DNA of 32,156 bases from positions 1 to 32,156 of the forward strand of contig JAGHSP010000373.1 of assembly GCA_018065815.1 (NCBI GenBank). Reading direction: 5' to 3'. The notes under the pieces were generated by a model. The model was given only the letters and a program-made list of their open reading frames with translations. It had not been told where the DNA came from and searched no databases. This document shows, in pieces, positions 1 to 7,233 of the stretch. Numbering within the stretch: the first letter of the stretch is position 1; every line of letters starts with the position of its first letter. Position numbers and translations under genes: made by a program. The stretch is from Candidatus Sodaliphilus limicaballi (GTDB lineage: Bacteria > Bacteroidota > Bacteroidia > Bacteroidales > Muribaculaceae).

Positions 1-70
1 GTTAAATCAGAGCAATCTGTTATTAATCTTTTCGTGAGGTCCGTGAGATCCGCGCGGGGGATTCTGCAAA
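1..70. repeat. degenerate Bacteroidales-type intergenic repeat (first copy)
   Basis: The stretch carries short spaced words such as ATCAGAGCAATCTGT and GGTCCGTGAGATCCG. It resembles, in the same orientation, the repeat at 28719-28790 (ATCTGAGCAGTCTGT). It contains no open frame that looks real. The relationship was seen by eye only, and the function is unknown. Confidence 0.4.
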
Positions 71-121
71 AATTATTTTGGAGTATGGTTACTTTATTTG
101 CTTAAATTCCCAAACAACTTG

Positions 122-129
122 CAAAATTA
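122..129 (-). promoter_or_regulatory. possible promoter -7 element for a gene left of the window
   Basis: On the minus strand the sequence reads TAATTTTG, matching the Bacteroidetes -7 consensus TAnnTTTG. No convincing TTG lies about 19-20 nt upstream, so only half of the promoter is visible. Any gene it serves would begin beyond the left edge. The rest of 71-195 is AT-rich with nothing recognisable. Confidence 0.3.
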
Positions 130-195
130 CAAAAAAATAATGAATGCTGAAAAACAGGACTCGAAATTTAAGCAATCATTTCCCATTTGGGACAG

Positions 196-232
196 AAAAA
201 ATACCCCCAGCGCCGAATAGCGGCGGAGGGGG
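196..232 (-). terminator. intrinsic terminator of the Phe/Tyr operon
   Basis: A strong hairpin pairs CCCCC (204-208) with GGGGG (228-232) and CGCCG (211-215) with CGGCG (221-225), around a small AG/GA internal loop and an AATAG loop. On the minus strand it is followed directly by a run of six T (201-196). It lies about 70 nt after the tyrA stop, so it ends the minus-strand operon. Confidence 0.9.
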
Positions 233-300
233 AGAGATTCGGATATTGTCTTGCTTGGCAATAAATTAGTAATATCTTTATATAACTCGCTAAATTCGGG

Positions 301-1083
301 TTACTTGATATTTTCACGCACTTCTTCTAGGAATGCCTTCATTGCCTTGCTATCCTTATTGTCAATTATTTCTTGCAGGCGGGTGAGTTTTTCCTTGATT
401 TTGTCGAGCTGGTCGTTGGTGTGCGGGTTGAAGAGGATTTCTTGCAATAGGTAATCATCTTCGCTCATGAGGCCTTGCGCGATGGCCATGTGACGCTTGT
501 AGGTGGTACCGGGAGCGTCCTGGTGCTTCATCACGCTGCCAAAGACCAGGGTGCTGGCAAAGGGGATTGACAGTGAGTAAGCTATGGTCTCGTCGTGCTC
601 GGCAAAGGTGTATTCCCTGATGTTGAGATGCAGGCTGTTGTATATGTCTTTAAAGAATACACGTCCCAGACAGTCGCCCTCGCTGATGATGATGGCGTTC
701 TCGCTGGCAAGATTGCTGAGCGAAGCAAAGGTGGGGCCAAACATGGGATGGGTGCTCACAAATGGGTGACCGCAGTTCTTGTAAAATTCGGGCAATCCTG
801 TCTTGACCGAGGCGATGTCGCTGATGATGCAACTTTGTGGCAAGTGGGGGAGCACTGCCTCAAAAGCGGGAATGGTGTACTTGACCGTCACTGCGTTGAT
901 GAGGAGTTGCGGCTGGAAGGCTTCAATCTCGTCCATAGTGGTGAAACGCATGGCATTGAATGTGAAACGCAGGCGTTCAACATCGGTGTCGTAGATTGCA
1001 ACATCGTGGTTAAAGCTGAGCACGTCGCACAAGAATGATCCCATCTTGCCGGTTCCCATAATAAGAATTTTCATGCGGTCCAT
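301..1083 (-). CDS. tyrA: prephenate dehydrogenase
   Basis: Oxidises prephenate to 4-hydroxyphenylpyruvate, the tyrosine branch, in the cytosol. The 260-aa protein opens with a Rossmann nucleotide-binding motif (GTGKMG, residues 10-15) and has the family motif HPMFGP (112-117) that carries the catalytic histidine. The length fits the short Bacteroidales TyrA, with no fused chorismate mutase and no obvious ACT domain. The start ATG shares one base with the stop of the upstream gene (TAATG), which implies translational coupling; a second ATG at codon 4 is also possible. It is the last gene of the pheA-aminotransferase-aroG/CM-tyrA operon. The co-substrate (NAD or NADP) and the choice between prephenate and arogenate cannot be settled from sequence; the operon context favours prephenate. 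Confidence 0.92.
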   Translation of the reverse strand: MDRMKILIMGTGKMGSFLCDVLSFNHDVAIYDTDVERLRFTFNAMRFTTMDEIEAFQPQLLINAVTVKYTIPAFEAVLPHLPQSCIISDIASVKTGLPEFYKNCGHPFVSTHPMFGPTFASLSNLASENAIIISEGDCLGRVFFKDIYNSLHLNIREYTFAEHDETIAYSLSIPFASTLVFGSVMKHQDAPGTTYKRHMAIAQGLMSEDDYLLQEILFNPHTNDQLDKIKEKLTRLQEIIDNKDSKAMKAFLEEVRENIK

Positions 1084-2165
1084 TACTTTTTGCCTTCAAA
1101 GAGTGAAAGTTGCAGGTTGACTGATTCCTCGTGAATGGCTTGCATCACTTCTTTCATGAACTCGGGGTTGAGTCCAAGAGACTCGGCTTGCTTGACGCGA
1201 CGTTTCATGATCTCGTCGTAGCGTGCAGCCTGCACAATCTGCATGTTGTGTTCTTTCTTGTATGTTCCGATTTCCTTGGCGATGCGCATGCGCTTGGCAA
1301 GAATCTCGAGCAGCTCATTGTCGCAATGGTCGATGTGCTGGCGCAGGGTGGAAAGGTTCTCGGTGCTAACGTGAGTGTCGCGCACAACGAGAGCGTTGAG
1401 AATGACGTTCAGGTTGTCGGGTGTGAGCTGCTGGTTGTTGTCGCTCAACGCTTTGTCGGGGTCGCAGTGGCACTCGATCATGAGACCGTCAACACCCATG
1501 TCGAGACTTTGCTGCGAGATGGGCGAGATGAGTTCGCGCCTGCCGCCCATGTGTGACGGGTCGCACACGATGGTGATGTTGGGTATGCGGCGATGCAACT
1601 CCACAGGTATGTGCCATTGTGGCTCGTTGCGGTAGAGGTGCTTGCCGTAGGCGCTAAAACCACGGTGAATTGCACCGAGTTTGCGTATACCGGCATTGTA
1701 GATGCGCTGAATTCCGCCAATCCATAGTTCGAGATCGGGGTTGACGGGATTCTTTACCAGCACGGGCACGTCTTCGTGACCACGCAATGCATCGGCGATG
1801 TCTTGCATGGCGAAGGGGTTGGCAGCAGTGCGTGCGCCAATCCAGAGGAGGTCGATGCCTGCGTCGAGGGCTGCGTTGACATGCTCGTGTGTTGCGACCT
1901 CGGTGGCGGTGTACATGCCTGTTTCTTTCTTGACCTGCTGCATCCACAGGAGCCCTTTCAGGCCGACGCCTTCAAAGCCTCCGGGCTTGGTGCGGGGTTT
2001 CCAAATGCCTGCACGGAATATCTTGACGCCGTTAGCTGCTAACTGGCGTGCTGTGTCGAGTAATTGTTCTTCACTCTCGGCGCTGCAAGGGCCTGCTATT
2101 ACAAGAGGTTGGTCGGGATCAACGCCAGGGAAAGTGATAGGTTGTAAATCGTTAAACATTTCCAT
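1083..2165 (-). CDS. bifunctional DAHP synthase / chorismate mutase
   Basis: Joins the first step of the shikimate pathway (PEP plus erythrose-4-phosphate to DAHP) with conversion of chorismate to prephenate. Numbered from the ATG at 2165 (360 aa), the N-terminal type I-beta DAHP synthase domain covers about 10-260, with GPCSAES (25-31), KPRTKPGGFEG just after residue 55, and DPSHMGG (202-208). The C-terminal AroQ chorismate mutase helices cover about 270-355. A longer frame exists only by using a TTG at 2192 that overlaps the upstream stop; the ATG is preferred because the protein otherwise gains nine unconserved residues. The chorismate mutase may provide allosteric feedback by prephenate or an aromatic amino acid, as known for such fusions. 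The stop overlaps tyrA. Confidence 0.92.
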   Translation of the reverse strand: MEMFNDLQPITFPGVDPDQPLVIAGPCSAESEEQLLDTARQLAANGVKIFRAGIWKPRTKPGGFEGVGLKGLLWMQQVKKETGMYTATEVATHEHVNAALDAGIDLLWIGARTAANPFAMQDIADALRGHEDVPVLVKNPVNPDLELWIGGIQRIYNAGIRKLGAIHRGFSAYGKHLYRNEPQWHIPVELHRRIPNITIVCDPSHMGGRRELISPISQQSLDMGVDGLMIECHCDPDKALSDNNQQLTPDNLNVILNALVVRDTHVSTENLSTLRQHIDHCDNELLEILAKRMRIAKEIGTYKKEHNMQIVQAARYDEIMKRRVKQAESLGLNPEFMKEVMQAIHEESVNLQLSLFEGKK

Positions 2166-2178
2166 ATTTATATATTTA

Positions 2179-3363
2179 TTAATTGTTGTCAATATTTAGC
2201 ACACGCTGGGTTGCTTGCTGTATGTTGCTTGTTGAAGCACAGAGCGAGATGCGGATGAAGCGGTCGCCGTTGGTGCCGAAGATGAAACCAGGCACGACAA
2301 AAACCCTTGCCTTGTCGAGGATGCGTTGAGCGAATGCTTCACTCGACTCGGCGCTGTCAGGGATGCGTCCCCACAGGAAAAGGCCACGCTGCTGTGGATC
2401 GAATGTGCACCCGAGTGCCTGCATCAGTTGCTCGGCAGCCTTGCGACGCTCGGCATAGACCTGGTTGACCTGGGCATACCACTGTTCGTCGCATTGCAGT
2501 GCGCGCACTGCGGCAAGCATCATGGGTTTGTACTGGCCGGAGTCAACGTTGGACTTTACTTTAAGAATCCAGTTGATGAAAGTGGCGTTAGACGTGACCA
2601 TGCCCATGCGCCAACCTGGCATGTTGTGCGACTTGCTGAGGGAGTTCATCTCGATGGCGATGTCCTTTGCGCCTTCGACTTGAAGTATGCTCAATGGGGT
2701 GTCGTTGAGAATGAAGCTATAAGGATTGTCGTTGACGATGACAATGCCGTGACGGTGCCCGAAGTCAACCAAACGCTCAAACAGTGCTTTGCTGGCAGTC
2801 TTGCCAGTGGGCATGTGGGGATAGTTAACCCACATGAGCTTGATGTTGCTGTCCTTGACGATGTTTTCCAGTTGTTCGAAATCGGGCTCCCAATTACTTT
2901 CCTCGGTGAGGTCATAGTAGTGTATACTAGCGCCAGCAAGGCGGCTGACCGATGTATAGGTGGGGTAGCCAGGGTTGGGTACCAGCACGCCGTCGCCGGG
3001 GTTGATGAAGGCGAGGGTGGTGTGCAGGATACCTTCCTTGGAACCTATGAGCGGTAGCAACTCGGTGGCAGGATCAATTTCAACGCCATACCAACGTGAA
3101 TACCACCCGGCGTAGGCTTCGCGCAATGCGGGCAGGCCCACATAGGGCTGGTATCCGTGTGCACCGGGCTGTTGTGCCTCGTGGTACAGGGTGTTTATCA
3201 CCTCGGGGTGCGGCGGCTGGTCGGGACCACCCACGCCAAGGGAAATTATGTTGGCTCCCTGTGCGTTGAGCGCAGCGATTTCTTTGAGTTTGGTAGAGAA
3301 ATAGTATTCCTTGACCTCGCTCACACGACAGGCGGGTGTTATGTTATTGCTTGCTTTCTTCAT
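2179..3363 (-). CDS. class I/II PLP aminotransferase, probably aromatic
   Basis: A fold-type I aminotransferase of 394 aa. The PLP lysine is in SLSKSHNMPGWRMG (K244), with NDNPYS near 211-216 holding the cofactor aspartate. The usual NYPNNPTG loop reads NYPHMPTG (180-187). Its position between pheA and the DAHP synthase/chorismate mutase implies that it transaminates phenylpyruvate and 4-hydroxyphenylpyruvate to Phe and Tyr; this is inference from context. The ATG at 3363 is preferred over an in-frame TTG nine bases earlier, because that TTG is part of the sequence TTGGAG, which places a Shine-Dalgarno-like GGAG just before the ATG. The gene begins inside the 3' end of pheA (about 20 nt overlap), so the two are likely coupled. 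Confidence 0.88.
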   Translation of the reverse strand: MKKASNNITPACRVSEVKEYYFSTKLKEIAALNAQGANIISLGVGGPDQPPHPEVINTLYHEAQQPGAHGYQPYVGLPALREAYAGWYSRWYGVEIDPATELLPLIGSKEGILHTTLAFINPGDGVLVPNPGYPTYTSVSRLAGASIHYYDLTEESNWEPDFEQLENIVKDSNIKLMWVNYPHMPTGKTASKALFERLVDFGHRHGIVIVNDNPYSFILNDTPLSILQVEGAKDIAIEMNSLSKSHNMPGWRMGMVTSNATFINWILKVKSNVDSGQYKPMMLAAVRALQCDEQWYAQVNQVYAERRKAAEQLMQALGCTFDPQQRGLFLWGRIPDSAESSEAFAQRILDKARVFVVPGFIFGTNGDRFIRISLCASTSNIQQATQRVLNIDNN

Positions 3364-4183
3364 ATTCTCCAAGTATTTTGAAGTCGTTGATGAGTGGTTT
3401 CACGGCGTCGATGCTCTGGCGGTAACGTGTGTAGTCGTTGTAGGTGAGGTCGACGTAGAATCGGTATTCCCACTCACGTCCTATGATGGGCAGAGATTGG
3501 ATTTTGGTTAGGTTCATGCCGTAAAACGAGAAGATGGTGAGTACAGCCGAGAGGCTGCCTTGATTGTGTGGCAGGGTGAACTCGATGCTTGCTTTGTCGG
3601 GTTTGCTGCCTCGGGTGAACTCGGGTGCGGTATCGGGGTCGGCGATGATGAGGAAGCGTGTGAAGTTACGCTTGTTGGTCTGTATGTCCTCGGCAAGGAT
3701 ATTGAGCCCGTAGAGTTCGCCAGCATACTTGCCGCACACGGCAGCGTGTCCCATGAGATTGTTGTTGGCAATCATCTCGGCACTGCCAGCGGTGTCGTTG
3801 GTCTCGACGAGTTTCATGCGAGGATGCCTCATGAGAAATTGCTCGCATTGCCGCAACGCCATGGGGTGAGAGTTGACCTCGACAATGTCGTCGATGGTCT
3901 GCCCCGGGAGGGCGACAAGCGAGTGAGAGATGTACTTGCGGAACTCGCCTATGACGCGATGGTTGCTCTGTCGCAGCAGCTCATGGTTTTGCAACAGGCT
4001 GCCAGCTATGGTATTTTCTATGGCCATGATGCCGAGCATGGAAGCGTCGCCACGCAGCACGTCCATCATCTCGTGAAAAGTCTCGCAGGGCACCGTGGTG
4101 ATGTCCTGGCCCTTGAAGTATTCGTGGGCGGCCTCGTCGTGGAAGCATCCAGCCACGCCCTGTATCGCTACTCTGAGTTCCAT
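3344..4183 (-). CDS. pheA: prephenate dehydratase with ACT domain
   Basis: Converts prephenate to phenylpyruvate, the phenylalanine branch. The 279-aa protein, numbered from the ATG at 4183, opens with VAIQGVAGCFHDEAA, typical of the periplasmic-binding-like PDT fold. The catalytic TRF motif is at 175-177 (NFTRFLII). An ACT domain covers about 199-275, with NQGSLSAVL and QSLP in place of the usual GALV and ESRP motifs, so Phe feedback binding is expected. There is no chorismate mutase domain; that activity sits in the downstream fusion. An upstream in-frame ATG at 4216 was rejected because it lies inside the loop of the attenuator hairpin. First structural gene of the operon, directly behind a leader peptide and terminator (4195-4355). 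Confidence 0.93.
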   Translation of the reverse strand: MELRVAIQGVAGCFHDEAAHEYFKGQDITTVPCETFHEMMDVLRGDASMLGIMAIENTIAGSLLQNHELLRQSNHRVIGEFRKYISHSLVALPGQTIDDIVEVNSHPMALRQCEQFLMRHPRMKLVETNDTAGSAEMIANNNLMGHAAVCGKYAGELYGLNILAEDIQTNKRNFTRFLIIADPDTAPEFTRGSKPDKASIEFTLPHNQGSLSAVLTIFSFYGMNLTKIQSLPIIGREWEYRFYVDLTYNDYTRYRQSIDAVKPLINDFKILGEYEESKQ

Positions 4184-4194
4184 ATATTGTCCAT

Positions 4195-4223
4195 AAAAAA
4201 TCCCGTCACTGTTCATGGCGGGA
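4195..4223 (-). terminator. attenuator: intrinsic terminator directly before pheA
   Basis: On the minus strand the RNA forms UCCCG (4223-4219), a C/A mismatch, CA paired with UG, a seven-base loop and CGGGA (4205-4201). It is followed immediately by six U (4200-4195). The tract ends only 11 nt before the pheA ATG and lies downstream of the promoter and of the aromatic leader ORF. A terminator placed here can only control read-through into pheA. Confidence 0.85.
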
Positions 4224-4277
4224 CTCGTTATCTTTGTTAATCATCTAATTCTTGAAAAGTAGATTTAATTCATCAAT

Positions 4278-4355
4278 TTAACTCAATACTGATTCCGCCT
4301 TTATTGTGTTAGAATAAAAGTAAAAATAATAGTAATATGAATAAAATCGAGTCAT
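4278..4355 (-). CDS. aromatic leader peptide of the Phe/Tyr operon attenuator
   Basis: A 25-codon frame with an ATG at 4355-4353 and a TAA at 4280-4278, too short for standard gene calling. Codons 4-14 read FYSYYYYFYFY: three Phe and seven Tyr in eleven codons. After this run the peptide continues SNTIKAESVLS. It begins about 12-14 nt after the expected transcription start, and the intrinsic terminator follows 55 nt after its stop. This matches the family of leader peptides that control amino-acid operons by ribosome stalling (pheL, trpL, hisL in enterobacteria). The products of the operon are exactly Phe and Tyr, which the codons would sense. No similarity to a named leader is claimed. Confidence 0.85.
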   Translation of the reverse strand: MTRFYSYYYYFYFYSNTIKAESVLS

Positions 4356-4373
4356 ATAATCTTATTTATGCTG

Positions 4374-4404
4374 CAAACTTACCAATAAATATTGAAAATT
4401 GCAA
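4374..4404 (-). promoter_or_regulatory. promoter of the leader-pheA operon
   Basis: A minus-strand TTG (4404-4402), 20 nt, then TAAGTTTG (4381-4374), matching the Bacteroidetes housekeeping pattern. The expected start lies near 4367-4369, giving a 5' leader of about a dozen bases before the leader-peptide ATG. The rest of 4356-4464 is AT-rich, with no clear terminator for marC. Confidence 0.75.
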
Positions 4405-4464
4405 TAAATATGTTATAAAATTGATAATCTACCCAAAAAAAGGATGTTTGTTGCGTTGATATTG

Positions 4465-5049
4465 TCATTGCCACAGATGGGAAATGTTGTCGGTGAAGAG
4501 TTTCACGGCAATGGCCATGAGGATGATGCCGAAGAACTTGCGTATGAAGTAGATACCGCTCTTGCCGAGGAGTTTCTGCACCTTGTCGGTGAGGCTGATG
4601 ACGATGAACACCCACACCATGTTGAGCGCAAGTGCAAGCATGATGTTGAGGTCGCTATACATGGCCTTCATGGAGATGAGCGTGGTGAAAGATCCCGCTC
4701 CTGCCAGCAATGGGAAGACAAGTGGCACAAGTGTCGCATCCTTAATGGGGCCGGCATTTTTGAAGATTTCAACGTCGAGAATCATTTCAAGCGACATGAA
4801 CAAGATGAGGATGGCGCCGGCTATCGCAAACGAACCAATATCGCAACCGAAGATTTTGAGAATGAGGTCACCGCCATAGAAGAAACCTATCATGAGCAGC
4901 CATGAATAGATGGTTGCCTTGGTGGCACTGACGTGCTTGCCAGTGGATTTTATCTGCAAGATGATGGGTATAGAACCTACGATATCGATAATACCCAAAA
5001 GAACAAGGAACGCGCTGAGCGTATCCATAATGCTAAAAGAAGAAAACAT
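4465..5049 (-). CDS. MarC family integral membrane protein
   Basis: A 194-aa, strongly hydrophobic protein with about six membrane segments, beginning with a helix that contains LLGIIDIVGSIPIIL, the N-terminal pattern of the MarC/UPF0056 family. Later helices include the AGAGSFTTLIS region and a C-terminal GIILMAIAVKLF segment. It sits in the inner membrane. The biochemical role of the family is not established; the old link of MarC to multiple antibiotic resistance has not held up. The gene is transcribed alone and divergently from nadE, with a promoter at 5094-5122. It is co-directional with the Phe/Tyr operon but separated from it by that operon's own promoter. Confidence 0.85.
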   Translation of the reverse strand: MFSSFSIMDTLSAFLVLLGIIDIVGSIPIILQIKSTGKHVSATKATIYSWLLMIGFFYGGDLILKIFGCDIGSFAIAGAILILFMSLEMILDVEIFKNAGPIKDATLVPLVFPLLAGAGSFTTLISMKAMYSDLNIMLALALNMVWVFIVISLTDKVQKLLGKSGIYFIRKFFGIILMAIAVKLFTDNISHLWQ

Positions 5050-5093
5050 AAAATGGATGTATGGTTAATTAACGATTACTCTAAAAATCTGTG

Positions 5094-5122
5094 CAAAGGT
5101 AAGAAAAAAAATAAACATGCAA
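5094..5122 (-). promoter_or_regulatory. marC promoter
   Basis: On the minus strand TTG (5122-5120), 18 nt, then TACCTTTG (5101-5094). The expected 5' UTR is about 40 nt and contains a small palindrome GTTAATTAAC (5064-5073) of doubtful meaning. Confidence 0.6.
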
Positions 5123-5197
5123 AAGTTTATTGGCAGGGAGTTTTAAGTGTGATGAAAAAACATGCGGCAAAATGGTGCTTGATTGGTGGTTTTTTTG

Positions 5198-5205
5198 TAC
5201 CTTTG
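5198..5205 (+). promoter_or_regulatory. nadE promoter -7 element
   Basis: TACCTTTG, identical to the -7 element of the divergent marC promoter, about 24 nt before the nadE ATG. The nearest TTG (5179-5181) is 16 nt upstream, shorter than the usual spacing, so the -33 element is uncertain. Confidence 0.55.
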
Positions 5206-5228
5206 TAAGTTATTTATTGTATAGAGTA

Positions 5229-7214
5229 ATGTTACAGAACAAACCTACATATAAGACTGACTATGGATATGTGCGCGTGGCGTCGGTTGTGCCGTCGCTC
5301 AATGTGGCCGATGTGGCTGGAAATGTGCACAATATCATCAAATCATATAACGAGGCAAGAGAGGAAGGCGCCCAGGTAGTGGTGTTCCCTGAACTTGCTG
5401 TCACGGGTTATACCTGCGGTGACCTTTTCGGCAACGAAGCTTTGTTGGATGAGGTGGAACTGGGAATCGAGGAGATTGCTCGCAACGTGGTAGCTAGCGG
5501 AGGTATCGCTATTGTGGGTGCACCGTTGCGCGAGCGTGGCCACTTGTATAACTGCGCCATCGTGATGACATGCAACAATGGCATGTATGTGGTTCCCAAA
5601 ACTTATTTGCCTAATTATAAGGAGTTTTACGAGAAGCGTTGGTTTACTAGCGATAATATTACCCGTGGGGCGATCACCGAGATTTCGATTAATGGATTAA
5701 AATATCCGTTCGGCACTAACATGATCTTTGAGTGCGGCAGGTTGAAGCTGGCAATCGAGATATGCGAAGACTTGTGGGTTCCGGTTCCTCCAAGCAGTAT
5801 CGCAGCCATTAATGGGGCAAATGTCCTGGTCAACCTCTCGGCCAGCAATGAACTCGTGGGCAAGCATGACTACCTGGTGAATTTGATTAAGCACCAGAGC
5901 AACCAGTGCATTGCGTCATATATTTATGCCTCATCGGGCTATGGCGAGTCAACCACCGACCTAGTGTTTGCCGGCAATGCTATAATAGCTGAAAACGGAA
6001 GCATAATCAAGCAGGGCAAGCGATTCTGCACTACACCGCAGATGTCGGTTGCCGACGTAGATCTTGAAGCCCTTGACAATGAGCGTAGGCTTAACGGCAG
6101 TTTCACTGACAGTATGCTTCAGTTTACACGTCAATACAAGTATATCCCTATTGAGTTTGACCCGCTAGATTATGAGCATGTGAAACTAGAACGCAAGGTG
6201 CGCAAGATGCCCTTCACCCCTAATGAGACGTCGCGATTGAACTCACGTTGTGAAGAAATCGTGAACATTCAGACGCAGGGGCTGATGCGCCGCATGGACT
6301 TCACCCACACGAAGTCGCTTGTAGTGGGGATCTCTGGCGGACTGGATTCAACGCTTGCGCTTATGATAGCAGTGCGGGCCTTTGACCGGCTAGGCCTTGA
6401 CCGCAAAGGTATCTACGGAATCACTATGCCTGGTTTTGGAACGACCGGACGCACCCATAAGAATGCTGTGGCGCTGATGAATGCACTGGGCATTACTGTG
6501 AAAGAAATCAGAATCGCTGATGCAGTGATGCAACATTTTGCCGATATCGAGCATGATCCCGAAGTGCAGGATGTGACATATGAGAACAGTCAGGCACGTG
6601 AACGCACCCAGATACTCATGGACTACGCCAACAAAGTGGGTGGCATGGTGCTGGGCACTGGCGACCTGAGCGAACTTGCACTAGGCTGGGCTACGTATAA
6701 TGGCGATCACATGTCGATGTACAACGTGAATTGCAGCATACCCAAGACACTGGCCCGTCATCTCGTGATGTGGTTTGCGTCGTCGATGAATACCAGCAAC
6801 CCTACTGGCATAGTGATACACGAGACCTTGCTCGATGTGCTAGACACCCCGATCAGCCCCGAACTTACCAAGGCTGATGCCCAGGGCAACATAGCGCAAA
6901 TGACCGAGGATTTGGTTGGTCCCTATGAACTGCACGATTTCTTCTTGTATAACATGCTTCGTCATGGTTTCGGGCCGGAAAAAATCTATTTCTTGGCACG
7001 CAAGGCCTTTGCCGGCATGTATGACAATGCCACTATAAAAAAGTGGCTCACAACATTCAGCCGCCGATTTTTCAACCAGCAGTTTAAGCGTTCCTGCCTG
7101 CCTGATGGTCCAAAGGTGGGAAACGTGTCACTCTCGCCCCGTGGCGACTGGCGCATGCCTAGCGACGCATCAAGCGGGTTGTGGTTGAAACAATGTGAAC
7201 AATTACCTGTGTAA
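5229..7214 (+). CDS. nadE: glutamine-dependent NAD+ synthetase
   Basis: Converts nicotinic acid adenine dinucleotide to NAD+ using ATP and ammonia released from glutamine. Numbered from the ATG at 5229 (661 aa), the N-terminal nitrilase-type glutaminase domain spans about 15-290, with a visible Glu-Lys-Cys triad: E55 in FPELAVTGY, K124 in VPKTYLPNY and C179 in IEICEDLW. The C-terminal synthetase domain has the ATP pyrophosphatase P-loop SGGLDS (369-374), later LGTGDLSELALGW, and ends at a normal family length. A longer in-frame extension to 5130 crosses the promoter and has no family resemblance, so it was dropped. tamB follows after 19 nt in the same direction. Confidence 0.95.
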   Translation: MLQNKPTYKTDYGYVRVASVVPSLNVADVAGNVHNIIKSYNEAREEGAQVVVFPELAVTGYTCGDLFGNEALLDEVELGIEEIARNVVASGGIAIVGAPLRERGHLYNCAIVMTCNNGMYVVPKTYLPNYKEFYEKRWFTSDNITRGAITEISINGLKYPFGTNMIFECGRLKLAIEICEDLWVPVPPSSIAAINGANVLVNLSASNELVGKHDYLVNLIKHQSNQCIASYIYASSGYGESTTDLVFAGNAIIAENGSIIKQGKRFCTTPQMSVADVDLEALDNERRLNGSFTDSMLQFTRQYKYIPIEFDPLDYEHVKLERKVRKMPFTPNETSRLNSRCEEIVNIQTQGLMRRMDFTHTKSLVVGISGGLDSTLALMIAVRAFDRLGLDRKGIYGITMPGFGTTGRTHKNAVALMNALGITVKEIRIADAVMQHFADIEHDPEVQDVTYENSQARERTQILMDYANKVGGMVLGTGDLSELALGWATYNGDHMSMYNVNCSIPKTLARHLVMWFASSMNTSNPTGIVIHETLLDVLDTPISPELTKADAQGNIAQMTEDLVGPYELHDFFLYNMLRHGFGPEKIYFLARKAFAGMYDNATIKKWLTTFSRRFFNQQFKRSCLPDGPKVGNVSLSPRGDWRMPSDASSGLWLKQCEQLPV

Positions 7215-7233
7215 AAAAGAGTTGATAAACTGA

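Noticed and set aside
595-1038. 147-aa open frame on the plus strand inside tyrA
   Set aside because: Antisense shadow of a clear tyrA; no promoter, no start context and no recognisable motif.
2166-2192. TTG start extending the DAHP synthase/chorismate mutase by nine residues
   Set aside because: It overlaps the upstream stop region, adds unconserved residues, and two ATG codons follow closely.
2326-3057. 243-aa open frame on the plus strand inside the aminotransferase gene
   Set aside because: Antisense shadow of codon-biased coding DNA with no independent signals.
4184-4216. N-terminal extension of pheA to the ATG at 4216
   Set aside because: The ATG lies inside the terminator loop, the added residues do not match the family start, and the ATG at 4183 opens directly with the conserved VAIQGVAG segment.
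3560-4240. 226-aa open frame on the plus strand across pheA
   Set aside because: Antisense to pheA and the attenuator, with no supporting signals.
5064-5073. GTTAATTAAC palindrome in the marC 5' UTR
   Set aside because: Ten bases of AT-rich symmetry are expected by chance in such DNA, and no regulator is nearby.
5130-5228. 33-residue N-terminal extension of nadE
   Set aside because: It crosses the nadE promoter and bears no resemblance to the family; the ATG at 5229 gives the normal length.
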